NCBI GenBank assembly: GCA_910589075.1
Contig: CAJUSK010000008.1
Span: 62,001-126,000 of the forward strand
DNA length: 64,000 nt
Direction: 5' to 3'
Source of the DNA: an uncultured Lachnospiraceae bacterium
GTDB taxonomy: Bacteria > Bacillota > Clostridia > Lachnospirales > Lachnospiraceae
Position numbers and translations under genes: made by a program. Below are positions 36,105 through 44,688 of the stretch, in pieces; position 1 is the stretch's first letter; each line of letters begins with the position of its first letter. The notes under the pieces are model-generated. The model saw nothing but the letters and a program-made list of their open reading frames with translations. It was not told where the DNA came from and did no database searches.

Positions 36105-37298
36105 ATGATACATATAAAAGACCTTCTAAAAAGAAAAGAGAAAAATACAGAGGAAAGCCTGGGCAGGAAGATTCTCCGGCACAGGCTGACCATTCTGTAT
36201 CGCAGCGTTCTGGTTGTGGGAGTAATTGCAGCCGCGGCGATTGTCGTTGTTATTCAGATGAAAAACAGAGTATTCGGAGAATATCAGGTCATTTCCTCTG
36301 TGCCCAGGGAGAGTATTTCCAATGCAACCATCAGGGCATTGGGAGAAAATATTCTGATTTACAGCAGTGATGGAGCAAGTTGTATCAATCGCAAAGGAGA
36401 AACGCTCTGGAACCAGACTTTTGAGATACAGGATCCCATAATTGCCATCTGTCAGAATATTGCTGCAATCGGAAACTATAATGGCAGAACCATTTATCTG
36501 ATGAATACCGAAAAAACCATCGGAGAAATTGATACGAAAATGCCGATCCGTAATTTTGCCGTCTCCGCAGGCGGAATTGTGGCGGCAGTGCTGGATGACA
36601 CGGCGGATATTACATGGATTTATCTGTTTGATTCGTCCGGAAATACATTGGCATATTTTAAAACCACAATGAAAGACAGCGGGTATCCGGTAGGCATTAC
36701 CATTTCTGATAACGGCTATCTGGTCAGTGTGTCATATCTTTACATGGACAATGGAATGATGCGTTCCAGTGTGGCTTTTTACAATTTTGGACCGGTGGGG
36801 CAGAATGAGATTGATAATTTTGTAAGCAGTTATGATTATACAGATACAATCGTTCCGTTTGTCAAATTTTTAAACAATGAAAAGGCGGTTGCTGTGGCAG
36901 ATAACAGGCTTGTATTTTATGAGGGGAATCAGAAGCCTGTAAGTATTGCCGATGTTTTGCTGGATGGGCGGATTGAAGGCGTTTATTATGGAAGCGGATA
37001 TGTGGCGCTTGTCTATAATGACGTAACCGGAAATGCCCTGTATAAAGCTGATATTTACAACGACAGTGGAAAACTGGAAGATACGCTGATGTTGAACCTC
37101 CAGTTTTCAGATATTCTGTTTCACAAAGATAAAGTAATTGTATATAATGAACAGGAATGCCTTGTGCATACAATCGGTGGTATGGATAATTTCAACGGTA
37201 AATTTAACAAGCAGGCTCTGACCCTGATACCGGCGGCCGCTTCCTATGAATATGTGATTGTAACGCCTGATTCGATTGATACGATTGAGTTGAAATAA
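36105..37298 (+). CDS. DUF5711-type membrane-anchored beta-propeller-like protein
   Basis: The 397-residue protein has a basic N-terminus, one membrane helix (about 32-50) and a large extracellular beta-rich domain with repeating WD/PQQ-like strands (for example ILIYSSDGASCINRKGE, WIYLFDSSGNTLAYF). This matches proteins annotated as DUF5711 in Lachnospiraceae. The function is unknown. AAGGAG precedes the ATG. The next gene follows by 36 bp. Confidence 0.75.
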   Translation: MIHIKDLLKRKEKNTEESLGRKILRHRLTILYRSVLVVGVIAAAAIVVVIQMKNRVFGEYQVISSVPRESISNATIRALGENILIYSSDGASCINRKGETLWNQTFEIQDPIIAICQNIAAIGNYNGRTIYLMNTEKTIGEIDTKMPIRNFAVSAGGIVAAVLDDTADITWIYLFDSSGNTLAYFKTTMKDSGYPVGITISDNGYLVSVSYLYMDNGMMRSSVAFYNFGPVGQNEIDNFVSSYDYTDTIVPFVKFLNNEKAVAVADNRLVFYEGNQKPVSIADVLLDGRIEGVYYGSGYVALVYNDVTGNALYKADIYNDSGKLEDTLMLNLQFSDILFHKDKVIVYNEQECLVHTIGGMDNFNGKFNKQALTLIPAAASYEYVIVTPDSIDTIELK

Positions 37299-37334
37299 AT
37301 GCTGCCGAAAAAACTGCGAAAGGATACATAGGAT

Positions 37335-37838
37335 ATGAATATCGTTTTTTTTGTTGTTCTGCTGCTTCTGATTGGCGGAGGCGCAAAAGGATATAAACGG
37401 GGAATGGTTGAAGAAGTGAATACGGTGTTGGCCCTGGTGCTTGCGCTGGCGGCAATCGCCATGTTCGTTGTAGCGGCCCAGGGCTATATGGAACATGAGA
37501 CGTTGCGGACAATTTTGGGAATTGTCTGCATGACAGTGGCAATTCTGGTGTATAAAATTGCGGATTTTATTTTGTCCTCTCTTAAACTGATTTCTTCTGT
37601 ACCTGTGCTGCGCGGTGTAAACAAGCTGCTGGGGTTCGGTGTGGGTGTATTGGAGTCCGTGCTTTTGATATGGGCTATCTTTATTGTAATTGTAGCGTTT
37701 GAATTTGGGGGAATCAGTAATTATATACTGACACAAATGAGAGAAAATGCACTGCTTACCTGGCTGTTTAAAAATAATTACCTGGCAGATATGATGGCCG
37801 GCTGGCTGCCGGTGATTTCGGAAGTGTTATCGCGGTAA
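37335..37838 (+). CDS. CvpA-family membrane protein
   Basis: The 167-residue protein has four hydrophobic helices and the CvpA-type sequence GGGAKGYKRGMVEEVNTV near the N-terminus, and GVLESVLLIWAIF in the third helix. CvpA proteins were named for colicin V production; in Firmicutes their role is envelope-related but poorly defined. It is likely cotranscribed with the DUF5711 gene. Confidence 0.8.
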   Translation: MNIVFFVVLLLLIGGGAKGYKRGMVEEVNTVLALVLALAAIAMFVVAAQGYMEHETLRTILGIVCMTVAILVYKIADFILSSLKLISSVPVLRGVNKLLGFGVGVLESVLLIWAIFIVIVAFEFGGISNYILTQMRENALLTWLFKNNYLADMMAGWLPVISEVLSR

Positions 37839-38206
37839 AGAGATGGGGCGGGTCTGGCCTGGAGGGCAATGGTTTATCCGGCTCCGGGCGCCATATTTTT
37901 GTTCTGGTTCCCGGAGAATTTGCTCCTGGGGGGGGGAAAGAGGCTGTTGCCCTGTATACTTATCTCAGGAGACGGAAACCGGTTGCCACATAGTGTCTTT
38001 CTATGCATAAGAGTTTCTTTGCATATCTTCTGTGCATTAAGATGTATTTTATCCTTGTAACGATAGAAGGAGTATGCTATACTGATCTACAACAACACAT
38101 CTGTCGCTATACGACAAATTCTTACAATATTCTCAAAACCAGATGGTTTCTTATTCCGTATCAGGAAGCTATTCACATCAGTTAATTGCATATCAGGGAG
38201 GTCATT
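37839..38206 (+). other. 368-bp intergenic region with a G9 tract and a promoter
   Basis: No convincing gene is present. It contains an inverted repeat CTCCGGG/CCCGGAG around 37881-37915, a run of nine G (37928-37936), and near its end the promoter described separately (38055-38083). The rest is AT-rich and I see nothing further in it. Confidence 0.6.
38055..38083 (+). promoter_or_regulatory. Promoter of the nuclease-like gene
   Basis: TTGTAA (38055-38060), 17-nt spacer, TATACT (38078-38083) with an extended -10 TG. Confidence 0.7.
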
Positions 38207-39406
38207 ATGCCTAATAATCTTCAACAGTATTTTCCAATGATTCGTACAAAAGAAGAGATACTTTCGGAAATCGACAATAACAGAAAACTGTCTGCCCGGT
38301 TTTATGGCTGGTCTTTACAACAGAGGGGAGAATTCCTCAGCTTTTGTGCAGGTGTTAAAGGCGTAAAAGTTTTGTATGATTCGTTCAGTAAAGAGATTTT
38401 AAACCCGGAGAAAGCGCCGGAACGGCTGGAGGATTTACTGTCACTTCTCATCAGAAAAAATGTGAGAATTTTATGTGCGCTGCCAAATGATTCCACACGG
38501 ATTGCAGATGAAAACACGCTGGTTGTGACAGATATAGTCGTTGAACTGGAAGATGGCAGTATTGCCAATATTGAAATACAGAAAATTGGCTACAAGTTTC
38601 CGGGGGAACGCTGTGCCTGCTATTCGGCAGACATGCTTCTTCGTCAATATAAAAGAGTCAGAAGCGCCAGGAAAAAGGGATTCAGCTATGAAGATGTCAA
38701 AAATGTATATACAATCGTATTGTTTGAACAAAGTCCGGAGCCATTCCAGATGTTTCGTGACACATATGTACATTATTTTGAACAGTGTTCTGACAGCGGC
38801 CTGGAATTGGAATTGTTGCAGAAATACATTTTTATACCGCTTGATATCTTCAGAAAGAACCATTACAATAAAACCATAGAAAGCAGACTGGAGGCATGGC
38901 TTACATTTTTCAGCGAAGATAATCCGGAACGAATCATAGAACTGATCAGCTCATATCCGGAATTCAAGTTTATGTATGAAGATATTTACCGGATATGCTG
39001 TAATATGGAGGAAGTTATGGGAATATTTTCAGAGGAACTCAGAATACTTGACAGAAATACGGTGCAGTTGATGATTGATGAGATGCAGGATGAGTTGAAT
39101 ACATTGAATCAGCAGCGTGATACGCTGAGTGCAGAACGTGATACGCTGAGTGCAGAACGTGATACACTGAGTGCAGAACGTGATACACTGAGTGCAGAAC
39201 GTGATACACTGAGTGCAGAACGTGATACATTGAGTGCAGAACGTGATACATTGAGCAGAGAGCGCGATCATCTGCATGTGGAGCTGGAACGGATGAAACA
39301 GTTAAACAGGGCTCTTGCCGGTCAGGGGCGCACGGAGGACATTATAAAGGCTGCAACCAATGAAGCCTGCCGGGAGCAGTTGTATAAGGAACTTGGTATT
39401 TGTTGA
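38207..39406 (+). CDS. PD-(D/E)XK nuclease / Rpn-like 'transposase' family protein with heptad repeats
   Basis: The 399-residue protein resembles the PD-(D/E)XK nuclease family often annotated as a putative transposase. The likely active site is VTDIVVELEDG followed by NIEIQKIG (Asp near 108, E-x-Q near 122-125). The C-terminal part holds seven heptads of the form RDTLSAE (about residues 304-352), predicted coiled coil. ATG 38207 has GGGAGG 5 nt upstream; an in-frame TTG at 38186 is less likely. No inverted repeats or partner genes were seen, so evidence of mobility is lacking. Confidence 0.75.
   Translation: MPNNLQQYFPMIRTKEEILSEIDNNRKLSARFYGWSLQQRGEFLSFCAGVKGVKVLYDSFSKEILNPEKAPERLEDLLSLLIRKNVRILCALPNDSTRIADENTLVVTDIVVELEDGSIANIEIQKIGYKFPGERCACYSADMLLRQYKRVRSARKKGFSYEDVKNVYTIVLFEQSPEPFQMFRDTYVHYFEQCSDSGLELELLQKYIFIPLDIFRKNHYNKTIESRLEAWLTFFSEDNPERIIELISSYPEFKFMYEDIYRICCNMEEVMGIFSEELRILDRNTVQLMIDEMQDELNTLNQQRDTLSAERDTLSAERDTLSAERDTLSAERDTLSAERDTLSAERDTLSRERDHLHVELERMKQLNRALAGQGRTEDIIKAATNEACREQLYKELGIC
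39116..39262 (+). repeat. Seven 21-bp tandem repeats in the nuclease-like gene
   Basis: Seven in-frame 21-bp units begin at 39116 (CGTGATACGCTGAGTGCAGA...). The first six encode RDTLSAE and the last RDTLSRE. They are nearly identical at the DNA level, so copy number can change by slippage without a frameshift. Confidence 0.95.
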
Positions 39407-39422
39407 CAGGAGGAATCATATA

Positions 39423-40295
39423 ATGAAATCAATACGTGATTGTTACACACTTTCTAACGGAGTTACGATTCCGTGTATGGGCTTTGGTACATACAATGCA
39501 AAAGGCGGGGATAATCTGGCTATTAACCGCACCGCCATTGAGGCAGGATACAGATATTTTGACACAGCGTCTCTGTATGAGACAGAGCGTGTACTTGGCC
39601 AGGCAGTCAGAGAAAGCGGCATTGCAAGGGAAGAATTCTTTATTGTGTCAAAGCTGTGGATCGATGAAAGAGGATATCGGGAAGCGAAAGAAGCGTTTGC
39701 GCGGACTTTGGAGCGGTTACAGATGGATTATCTGGATTTATATCTGATCCACTGGCCCAGAGGGGAAGAAGGGGACACAGACTGGAAGGAAAAGGACCTG
39801 GATACCTGGCGTGCGCTGGAAGAACTTTGTGAGAGTGGGAAAGTGAAGGGAATTGGTCTGAGCAATTTCCTGCCACATCATACAGAACATATTTTAAAGA
39901 ATTGCCACATAAAGCCGGTTGTGGATCAGTTGGAAATACATCCGGGTTATACACAGGAAGCGGCTGTCAGGTATTGTATGGAAAATGATATCAGGGTGCA
40001 GGCCTGGAGTCCTCTTGGCAGAAGTGCAATGCTGGATCATCCCATATTAAAAGAATATGCGGCTACCTATAAAAAGACAGTGGCGCAGATCTGCCTGCGT
40101 TTTCTGCTTCAAAAAGGGATTATACCTCTGGTAAAATCATCTTCAATGGAAAGAATGAAACAGAATCAGGATATTTTTGACTTTGAAATTACGCCGGAAG
40201 ATATGTCCATTTTAAATAACATGCCACAAAATACATGGCTGGGAGAGCATCCGGATTTTGCGATTCCCAAAAAACGTAGTAACTTTGCACAGTAA
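39423..40295 (+). CDS. Aldo/keto reductase
   Basis: The 290-residue NADPH-dependent oxidoreductase has the AKR tetrad: Asp and Tyr in YFDTASLYETE, Lys in IVSKLW, His in YLIHWPRG. The signature GLSNFLPHH and the cofactor-binding region PLVKSSSMERM are also present. ATG 39423 has AGGAGG 9 nt upstream. Substrate unknown; the family covers 2,5-diketogluconate reductase-like enzymes. It follows the nuclease stop by 16 bp. Confidence 0.92.
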   Translation: MKSIRDCYTLSNGVTIPCMGFGTYNAKGGDNLAINRTAIEAGYRYFDTASLYETERVLGQAVRESGIAREEFFIVSKLWIDERGYREAKEAFARTLERLQMDYLDLYLIHWPRGEEGDTDWKEKDLDTWRALEELCESGKVKGIGLSNFLPHHTEHILKNCHIKPVVDQLEIHPGYTQEAAVRYCMENDIRVQAWSPLGRSAMLDHPILKEYAATYKKTVAQICLRFLLQKGIIPLVKSSSMERMKQNQDIFDFEITPEDMSILNNMPQNTWLGEHPDFAIPKKRSNFAQ

Positions 40296-40322
40296 GGGTG
40301 GAAGATAAAGAAAGAGGCGTAT

Positions 40323-41039
40323 ATGGGTGTAATGGAACAGTTTCAGAAAATTATGTCGGAGACGGATAATGTGGTCTTTTTTGGTGGGGCAGGCGTTTCC
40401 ACAGAGAGCGGGATTCCGGATTTCAGAAGTGTGGACGGGCTGTATAATCAGAAATATGATTATCCGCCGGAAACCATTTTAAGTCATACATTTTACCGCA
40501 GCCATACGGAAGAATTTTACCGATTTTATCGGGACAAGATGCTGTGTCTGACAGCAGAACCGAATGCCGCGCATAGAAAACTGGCGCAATGGGAGCGTGA
40601 AGGCAGGTTGAAGGCAGTGGTTACACAGAATATTGACGGACTCCATCAGGCGGCAGGAAGCAAAAAGGTTCTGGAACTTCACGGAAGCGTACATCGGAAC
40701 TATTGCGAGAAGTGCCATAAATTCTATGATGCCAATTATATTCTGCACTCGGAAGGTGTGCCCCAATGTGACTGTGGCGGTTTTATCAAACCGGATGTGG
40801 TGCTGTATGAAGAGGGGCTGGACAATGAGACGATTTCAGAGGCGGTTGCCTTTATTCGTGCAGCAGATGTACTGATTATAGGTGGTACTTCTCTTGCGGT
40901 ATATCCGGCTGCGGGGCTTATCGACTATTACAAAGGCAATCAGCTGATTCTTGTAAATAAGACTGCTACACCGCGCGACAGCGTGGCGGATCTTGTGGTT
41001 CAGGGCAGTATCGGTGAGATTTTTACGCAGATTGCGTAA
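40323..41039 (+). CDS. Sir2-family NAD-dependent protein deacylase
   Basis: The 238-residue sirtuin has the NAD-binding motif GGAGVSTESGIPDFRS (about 20-35), TQNIDGLHQ, the catalytic His in VLELHGSVHRNYC, and a zinc site C-x2-C...C-x-C (NYCEKCHKF, CDCGG). It removes acyl groups from lysines using NAD. It starts 27 bp after the reductase. Confidence 0.94.
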   Translation: MGVMEQFQKIMSETDNVVFFGGAGVSTESGIPDFRSVDGLYNQKYDYPPETILSHTFYRSHTEEFYRFYRDKMLCLTAEPNAAHRKLAQWEREGRLKAVVTQNIDGLHQAAGSKKVLELHGSVHRNYCEKCHKFYDANYILHSEGVPQCDCGGFIKPDVVLYEEGLDNETISEAVAFIRAADVLIIGGTSLAVYPAAGLIDYYKGNQLILVNKTATPRDSVADLVVQGSIGEIFTQIA

Positions 41040-41073
41040 CATAAATGTTTTGTTTTAAAGAAAGGTGAAAGCT

Positions 41074-41262
41074 GTGCTGTTTGATTTCCAGGTAGGGGAT
41101 GTTATAAAAATGAAAAAACAACATCCCTGCGGTGCAAAAGAATGGGAGATACTGCGTGTAGGAGCTGATTTCAGACTCAGATGTATGGGGTGCGGCCATC
41201 AGATTATGATAACGAGAAGGCTGGTAGAAAAAAATGCCAGGGAAATTCGGAAAAAAGCTTGA
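41074..41262 (+). CDS. DUF951-family small protein
   Basis: The 62-residue protein matches DUF951: FQVGDVIKMKKQHPCG, then WEILRVGADFRLRCMGCGHQI and a basic C-terminus. The conserved Cys residues suggest metal or nucleic-acid binding; the function is unknown. I favour GTG 41074 (AAAGGTG 6 nt upstream) over GTG 41065, because relatives start close to DFxVGD. It lies next to rpsF, the usual neighbourhood of this family. Confidence 0.85.
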   Translation: MLFDFQVGDVIKMKKQHPCGAKEWEILRVGADFRLRCMGCGHQIMITRRLVEKNAREIRKKA

Positions 41263-41287
41263 AAATACCGGTTTTGTGTGGTATTAT
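41259..41287 (+). promoter_or_regulatory. Promoter of rpsF-ssb-rpsR
   Basis: TTGAAA (41259-41264), 17-nt spacer, TATTAT (41282-41287). It overlaps the end of the DUF951 gene. About 68 nt of leader precede rpsF; I could not confirm an S6:S18 autoregulatory site in it by eye. Confidence 0.75.
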
Positions 41288-41361
41288 ACGAATCTGTGAT
41301 ATATTTTATTCCTTGCTCCTTTTTATGGAAAGGGGCCAGAGACCAAAAGGAGGTAACCAGC

Positions 41362-41652
41362 ATGAACAAGTATGAATTAGCCGTTGTTGTCAGTGCTAAA
41401 ATCGAAGATGATGAAAGAGCCGCTACTGTGGATAAGTGCAAAGCGCTCATCGAAAGATTCGGTGGAACGATTACAAATGTCGATGAATGGGGTAAGAAGA
41501 GATTGGCTTACGAAATTCAGAAAATGAGAGAAGCGTTCTACTATTTCATTCAGTTCGACGCTGAATCCACTGTTCCGGCGGAGATCGAATCTCGTATTCG
41601 CATTATGGACAATGTGATCAGATACTTATGCGTTAGACAGGACGAGGCATAA
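41362..41652 (+). CDS. rpsF: 30S ribosomal protein S6
   Basis: The 96-residue protein starts NKYELAVVVSAKIEDDE and contains the typical VDEWGKKRLAYEIQK. ATG 41362 has the strong site AAGGAGGT (41347-41354). It is the first gene of the conserved rpsF-ssb-rpsR operon. Confidence 0.97.
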   Translation: MNKYELAVVVSAKIEDDERAATVDKCKALIERFGGTITNVDEWGKKRLAYEIQKMREAFYYFIQFDAESTVPAEIESRIRIMDNVIRYLCVRQDEA

Positions 41653-41669
41653 TAGAAAGTAGGGACTAT

Positions 41670-42113
41670 ATGAATAGAGTGATTCTTATGGGTAGATTAA
41701 CGAGAGACCCGGAGGTGCGGTATTCTCAGGGAGAGAATGCCACAGCGGTTGCAAGGTACACGCTGGCTGTTGACCGTCGTTTCAACAGAAACGGAGATGA
41801 GGGCAGTGCAGATTTTATTGGTTGTGTTGCATTTGGCAAGCAGGCAGAGTTTGCAGAGCGGTATTTGCGTAAGGGTATCAAGATGCTTGTTACAGGGCGT
41901 ATTCAGACAGGCAGTTATACCAATAAGGACGGCGTAAAGGTATATACAACCGACGTCATAGTTGAGGACCATGAGTTTGCAGAAAGCAAGAATGCAAGTT
42001 CGGGGCAGGATGGCGGTTACAGCGCTCCTGTCAGCAGACCGGAACCGGCTTCTGTGGGAGACGGTTTTATGAATATTCCGGATGGTATTGATGAGGAGCT
42101 GCCTTTTAACTGA
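41670..42113 (+). CDS. ssb: Single-stranded DNA-binding protein
   Basis: The 147-residue protein has an OB-fold N-terminal domain (MNRVILMGRLTRDPEVRYSQ, TDVIVEDHEF) and a flexible tail ending in the acidic tip DEELPFN that binds repair partners. The length and the position between rpsF and rpsR are standard. Confidence 0.97.
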   Translation: MNRVILMGRLTRDPEVRYSQGENATAVARYTLAVDRRFNRNGDEGSADFIGCVAFGKQAEFAERYLRKGIKMLVTGRIQTGSYTNKDGVKVYTTDVIVEDHEFAESKNASSGQDGGYSAPVSRPEPASVGDGFMNIPDGIDEELPFN

Positions 42114-42142
42114 TAATATGAGTTTAACAGGAGGTATGCATC

Positions 42143-42406
42143 ATGGCTTTTAATAAAGCAGAGAAATCAGATGGACCGATGAAGCGCAGAGGCGGAATGC
42201 GCAGAAGAAAAAAAGTTTGTGTATTCTGCGGAAAAGACAACGTAATTGATTACAAAGATACCAATAAATTAAAAAGATATGTGTCTGAAAGAGGGAAAAT
42301 TCTTCCCCGCCGTATTACAGGTAACTGTGCAAAGCATCAGAGAGCTCTTACCGTGGCAATTAAGAGAGCAAGACATATCGCATTGATGCCGTATGTTGCG
42401 GAGTAA
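42143..42406 (+). CDS. rpsR: 30S ribosomal protein S18
   Basis: The 87-residue protein has a basic N-terminus (GGMRRRKKVCVFC) and the S18 core YVSERGKILPRRITGNCAKHQR. The Cys pairs (VCVFCGK) mark a zinc-containing variant typical of clostridia. AGGAGG precedes the ATG. Confidence 0.97.
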   Translation: MAFNKAEKSDGPMKRRGGMRRRKKVCVFCGKDNVIDYKDTNKLKRYVSERGKILPRRITGNCAKHQRALTVAIKRARHIALMPYVAE

Positions 42407-42469
42407 ATCTGAACGTATATTGACATATAGGGCATTGAACAGTCAATGCATTTTATGACACGAATCTGT

Positions 42470-42502
42470 GACCAACTGTCCTCTGGGATGGTTGGTCTTT
42501 TT
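42470..42502 (+). terminator. Terminator of the rpsF-ssb-rpsR operon
   Basis: GACCAAC (42470-42476) pairs with GTTGGTC (42491-42497), extended inward, followed by TTTTT. Confidence 0.85.
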
Positions 42503-42525
42503 CAGCGTATGGAAAATTAATGAGC

Positions 42526-42538
42526 GTGCACAGTGCAC
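42526..42538 (+). promoter_or_regulatory. 13-bp palindrome, possible operator upstream of azlC
   Basis: GTGCACAGTGCAC is a perfect odd palindrome centred 33 bp before the azlC ATG. A regulator binding site is a guess from position only. Confidence 0.35.
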
Positions 42539-42564
42539 CTTTGCTTTTCACAGGGAAGTAGGCA

Positions 42565-43305
42565 ATGAATACAAGAGAACAAAACAGAACATGGTTTTTT
42601 AAAGGAATGAAAGATGGTATCCCCATAGCGATGGGGTATTTTGCAGTGGCCTTTGCTTTGGGTATCGCAGCGAAAAAAGCAGGAATGACAGCGTCGCAGG
42701 CAGGAATTATGTCGATTACAATGTTGGCTTCTGCCGGTCAGTATGGGGCGATTACCGTGATTGCGGGGGGTGGCGGTTATGTGCGGATGGCAGTCACAAC
42801 ATTGATTGTGAATCTCAGGTATTTGCTGATGTCCTGTGCGTTGTCTCAGAAGGTGGATCCAAATCTGGGGCTCAGACATCGGTTTCTGCTATCTTATCCT
42901 GTTACAGATGAGATATTCGGCATTGCAATGGCGGTACCGGGCAGATTGAATCCTTTCTATAATTACGGTGCGGCGACTGTGGCAGCACCGGGATGGACGC
43001 TGGGCGCAATTCTGGGTGCCTCAGCAGGCGCCATATTGCCGCAAAAGGTGGAAAATGCATTGAGTGTGGCGCTCTATGGAATGTTTCTGGCAATTATTAT
43101 ACCGGCGGGAAAGAAGAACAGAACGGTGGCGGGGATTGTGGCGATAGCGATGATGAGCAGTTTCCTTTTTACCAAAATACCTGTGCTCGGAGAAATTTCT
43201 TCCGGTATGCAGATTATTGTACTGACAGTGCTGATTTCGGGAGCGGTCGCAGTCTTTTTTCCTGTCAGGGAAGAGTCGGAAGGAGGAGAGCCGGGTGAAC
43301 CATAG
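42565..43305 (+). CDS. azlC: AzlC-family branched-chain amino acid exporter, large subunit
   Basis: The 246-residue membrane protein has about seven hydrophobic segments and the AzlC N-terminus (FFKGMKDGIPIAMGYFAVAF, GITAKKAG-like region, MLASAGQYG). It exports branched-chain amino acids or analogues together with AzlD. It overlaps azlD by 11 bp. Confidence 0.9.
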   Translation: MNTREQNRTWFFKGMKDGIPIAMGYFAVAFALGIAAKKAGMTASQAGIMSITMLASAGQYGAITVIAGGGGYVRMAVTTLIVNLRYLLMSCALSQKVDPNLGLRHRFLLSYPVTDEIFGIAMAVPGRLNPFYNYGAATVAAPGWTLGAILGASAGAILPQKVENALSVALYGMFLAIIIPAGKKNRTVAGIVAIAMMSSFLFTKIPVLGEISSGMQIIVLTVLISGAVAVFFPVREESEGGEPGEP

Positions 43306-43603
43306 AATTGAATTGTATCTTGTGATAGCAGCCGTTACAATTTATCTGATTCGTATGTTGCCTATGACATTGATCCGTCGGGACATTAAGAATCCACTGA
43401 TCCGTTCGTTTTTATATTATGTTCCATATGTGACGCTGGCAGTTATGACATTTCCGTCAATTTTATCCGCTACAGGCAGTAAAATTTCGGCTTGGGCGGG
43501 GTTTCTGACGGGTGTGATATTGGCTTATATAGATGGAAATCTGTTTCGGGTTGCTATTTGTTCCTGTGTGGTTGTATATTTGGCGGAAGTATTTTTTTGC
43601 TGA
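43295..43603 (+). CDS. azlD: AzlD-family branched-chain amino acid exporter, small subunit
   Basis: The 102-residue protein has three or four hydrophobic helices and the AzlD pattern (IRMLPMTLIRR, FLYYVPYVTLAVMTFP). It starts at a GTG inside the end of azlC, with a GGAGGAGAG site, so the two subunits are coupled. Confidence 0.88.
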   Translation: MNHRIELYLVIAAVTIYLIRMLPMTLIRRDIKNPLIRSFLYYVPYVTLAVMTFPSILSATGSKISAWAGFLTGVILAYIDGNLFRVAICSCVVVYLAEVFFC

Positions 43604-43672
43604 AAAACAAAATGTATGCCAGAGCGTCCGTATCTGTTATACGGAATTGTATCTGGTGGAAAGGAATTCTGA

Positions 43673-44575
43673 TTGGAAAAGGCATACAAGCTGGAGTTTG
43701 CAAATGAACAAATACAGGGTCTTACCGTCAGTTGCTGTGGCTGTTCAAAGACGGAACCCCTCCACAGTTTTGGCCCGGCGCTCAAACCCCATTTTCTGAT
43801 TCACTATGTTTTAAGCGGGAAAGGAAAATTCTCCATGCAGAATCAGGAATATAGCCTGGAGGCAGGCAGTGGCTTCCTGATAGAGCCGGGTGAACTTGTA
43901 TTTTATCAGGCAGATGAACGGGAACCCTGGACCTATGTCTGGGTTGGGTTTTCTGGCAGCCAGGCAGGAGAATATATGAAGAAAATGGGACTGTCGGGAA
44001 GGCATCCTGTCTTCTGTTCCAATAAACAGGAGCAGCTCTATGCCTGTGTGCGCAATATGATGGAGCATAATACATCTGGTGTGGCAAATGATCTGCGCAG
44101 GAACGGTGAACTTGCTGTTTTCCTTTCACTGATTGCATCGGAGGTACAGATCAGAGAATCAGATGAAGCGGATAAAGCGAATACATATGTGAAAAAAGCG
44201 GTAAACTTTATCAGGAGCAACTACTGCAATCCGATTAAGGTGACAGATGTGGCGGATTTTGTCTGCGTGAACCGGAGTTATCTGTATACCCTTTTTGAAA
44301 ATTCCCTGGGAATGCCGCCGCAGAAATTTCTGTCTGCTTACCGGATTACTAAAGCAGTGGAATTGTTGCAGACAACCGATATTCCCATTGAAAGCATTGC
44401 CTTGTCCTGTGGCTATAATGATTCACTGGTGTTTACGAAAGCGTTTAAGCAGGCAAAGGGCATTTCGCCTTCCCGTTACCGGAAAGAGTTTCAAAAGAAA
44501 GGCAGCAGACATGACAGGGAACAACTGCTGCAGATTGAAGATTATATCAGGCAAATTGGAGAAAAAGAAGAATGA
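43673..44575 (+). CDS. AraC-family transcriptional regulator
   Basis: The 300-residue protein has an N-terminal cupin-like sensing domain (about 1-150) and a C-terminal AraC double helix-turn-helix (about 185-285, with VTDVADFVCVNRSYLYTLF and GISPSRYRKEFQ). The start is TTG 43673 with GGAAAGGA upstream. It follows azlD by 70 bp in the same direction. The sensed ligand is unknown; the cupin type usually senses a sugar. Confidence 0.88.
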   Translation: MEKAYKLEFANEQIQGLTVSCCGCSKTEPLHSFGPALKPHFLIHYVLSGKGKFSMQNQEYSLEAGSGFLIEPGELVFYQADEREPWTYVWVGFSGSQAGEYMKKMGLSGRHPVFCSNKQEQLYACVRNMMEHNTSGVANDLRRNGELAVFLSLIASEVQIRESDEADKANTYVKKAVNFIRSNYCNPIKVTDVADFVCVNRSYLYTLFENSLGMPPQKFLSAYRITKAVELLQTTDIPIESIALSCGYNDSLVFTKAFKQAKGISPSRYRKEFQKKGSRHDREQLLQIEDYIRQIGEKEE

Positions 44576-44688
44576 CAGAAGCGACAGAGGAGGCGTGAAT
44601 ATTTGCCGGACTCTGTTTTGTCTGTATGACAATCAGGACTTTGTGTATATGGTATGCCAGGAATACAAGTAAAAGGAGATAGAATCGT

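Noticed and set aside
39116..39262. 21-bp repeats considered as a CRISPR or mobile-element feature
   Set aside because: They are in-frame heptad codons inside one gene with no spacers or terminal inverted repeats.
44576..44688. Short ORF with GGAGG between the AraC regulator and the ADP-ribosylglycohydrolase gene
   Set aside because: GTG lies only 1 nt after the GGAGG and the alternative is an 8-codon ORF; nothing supports either as a gene.
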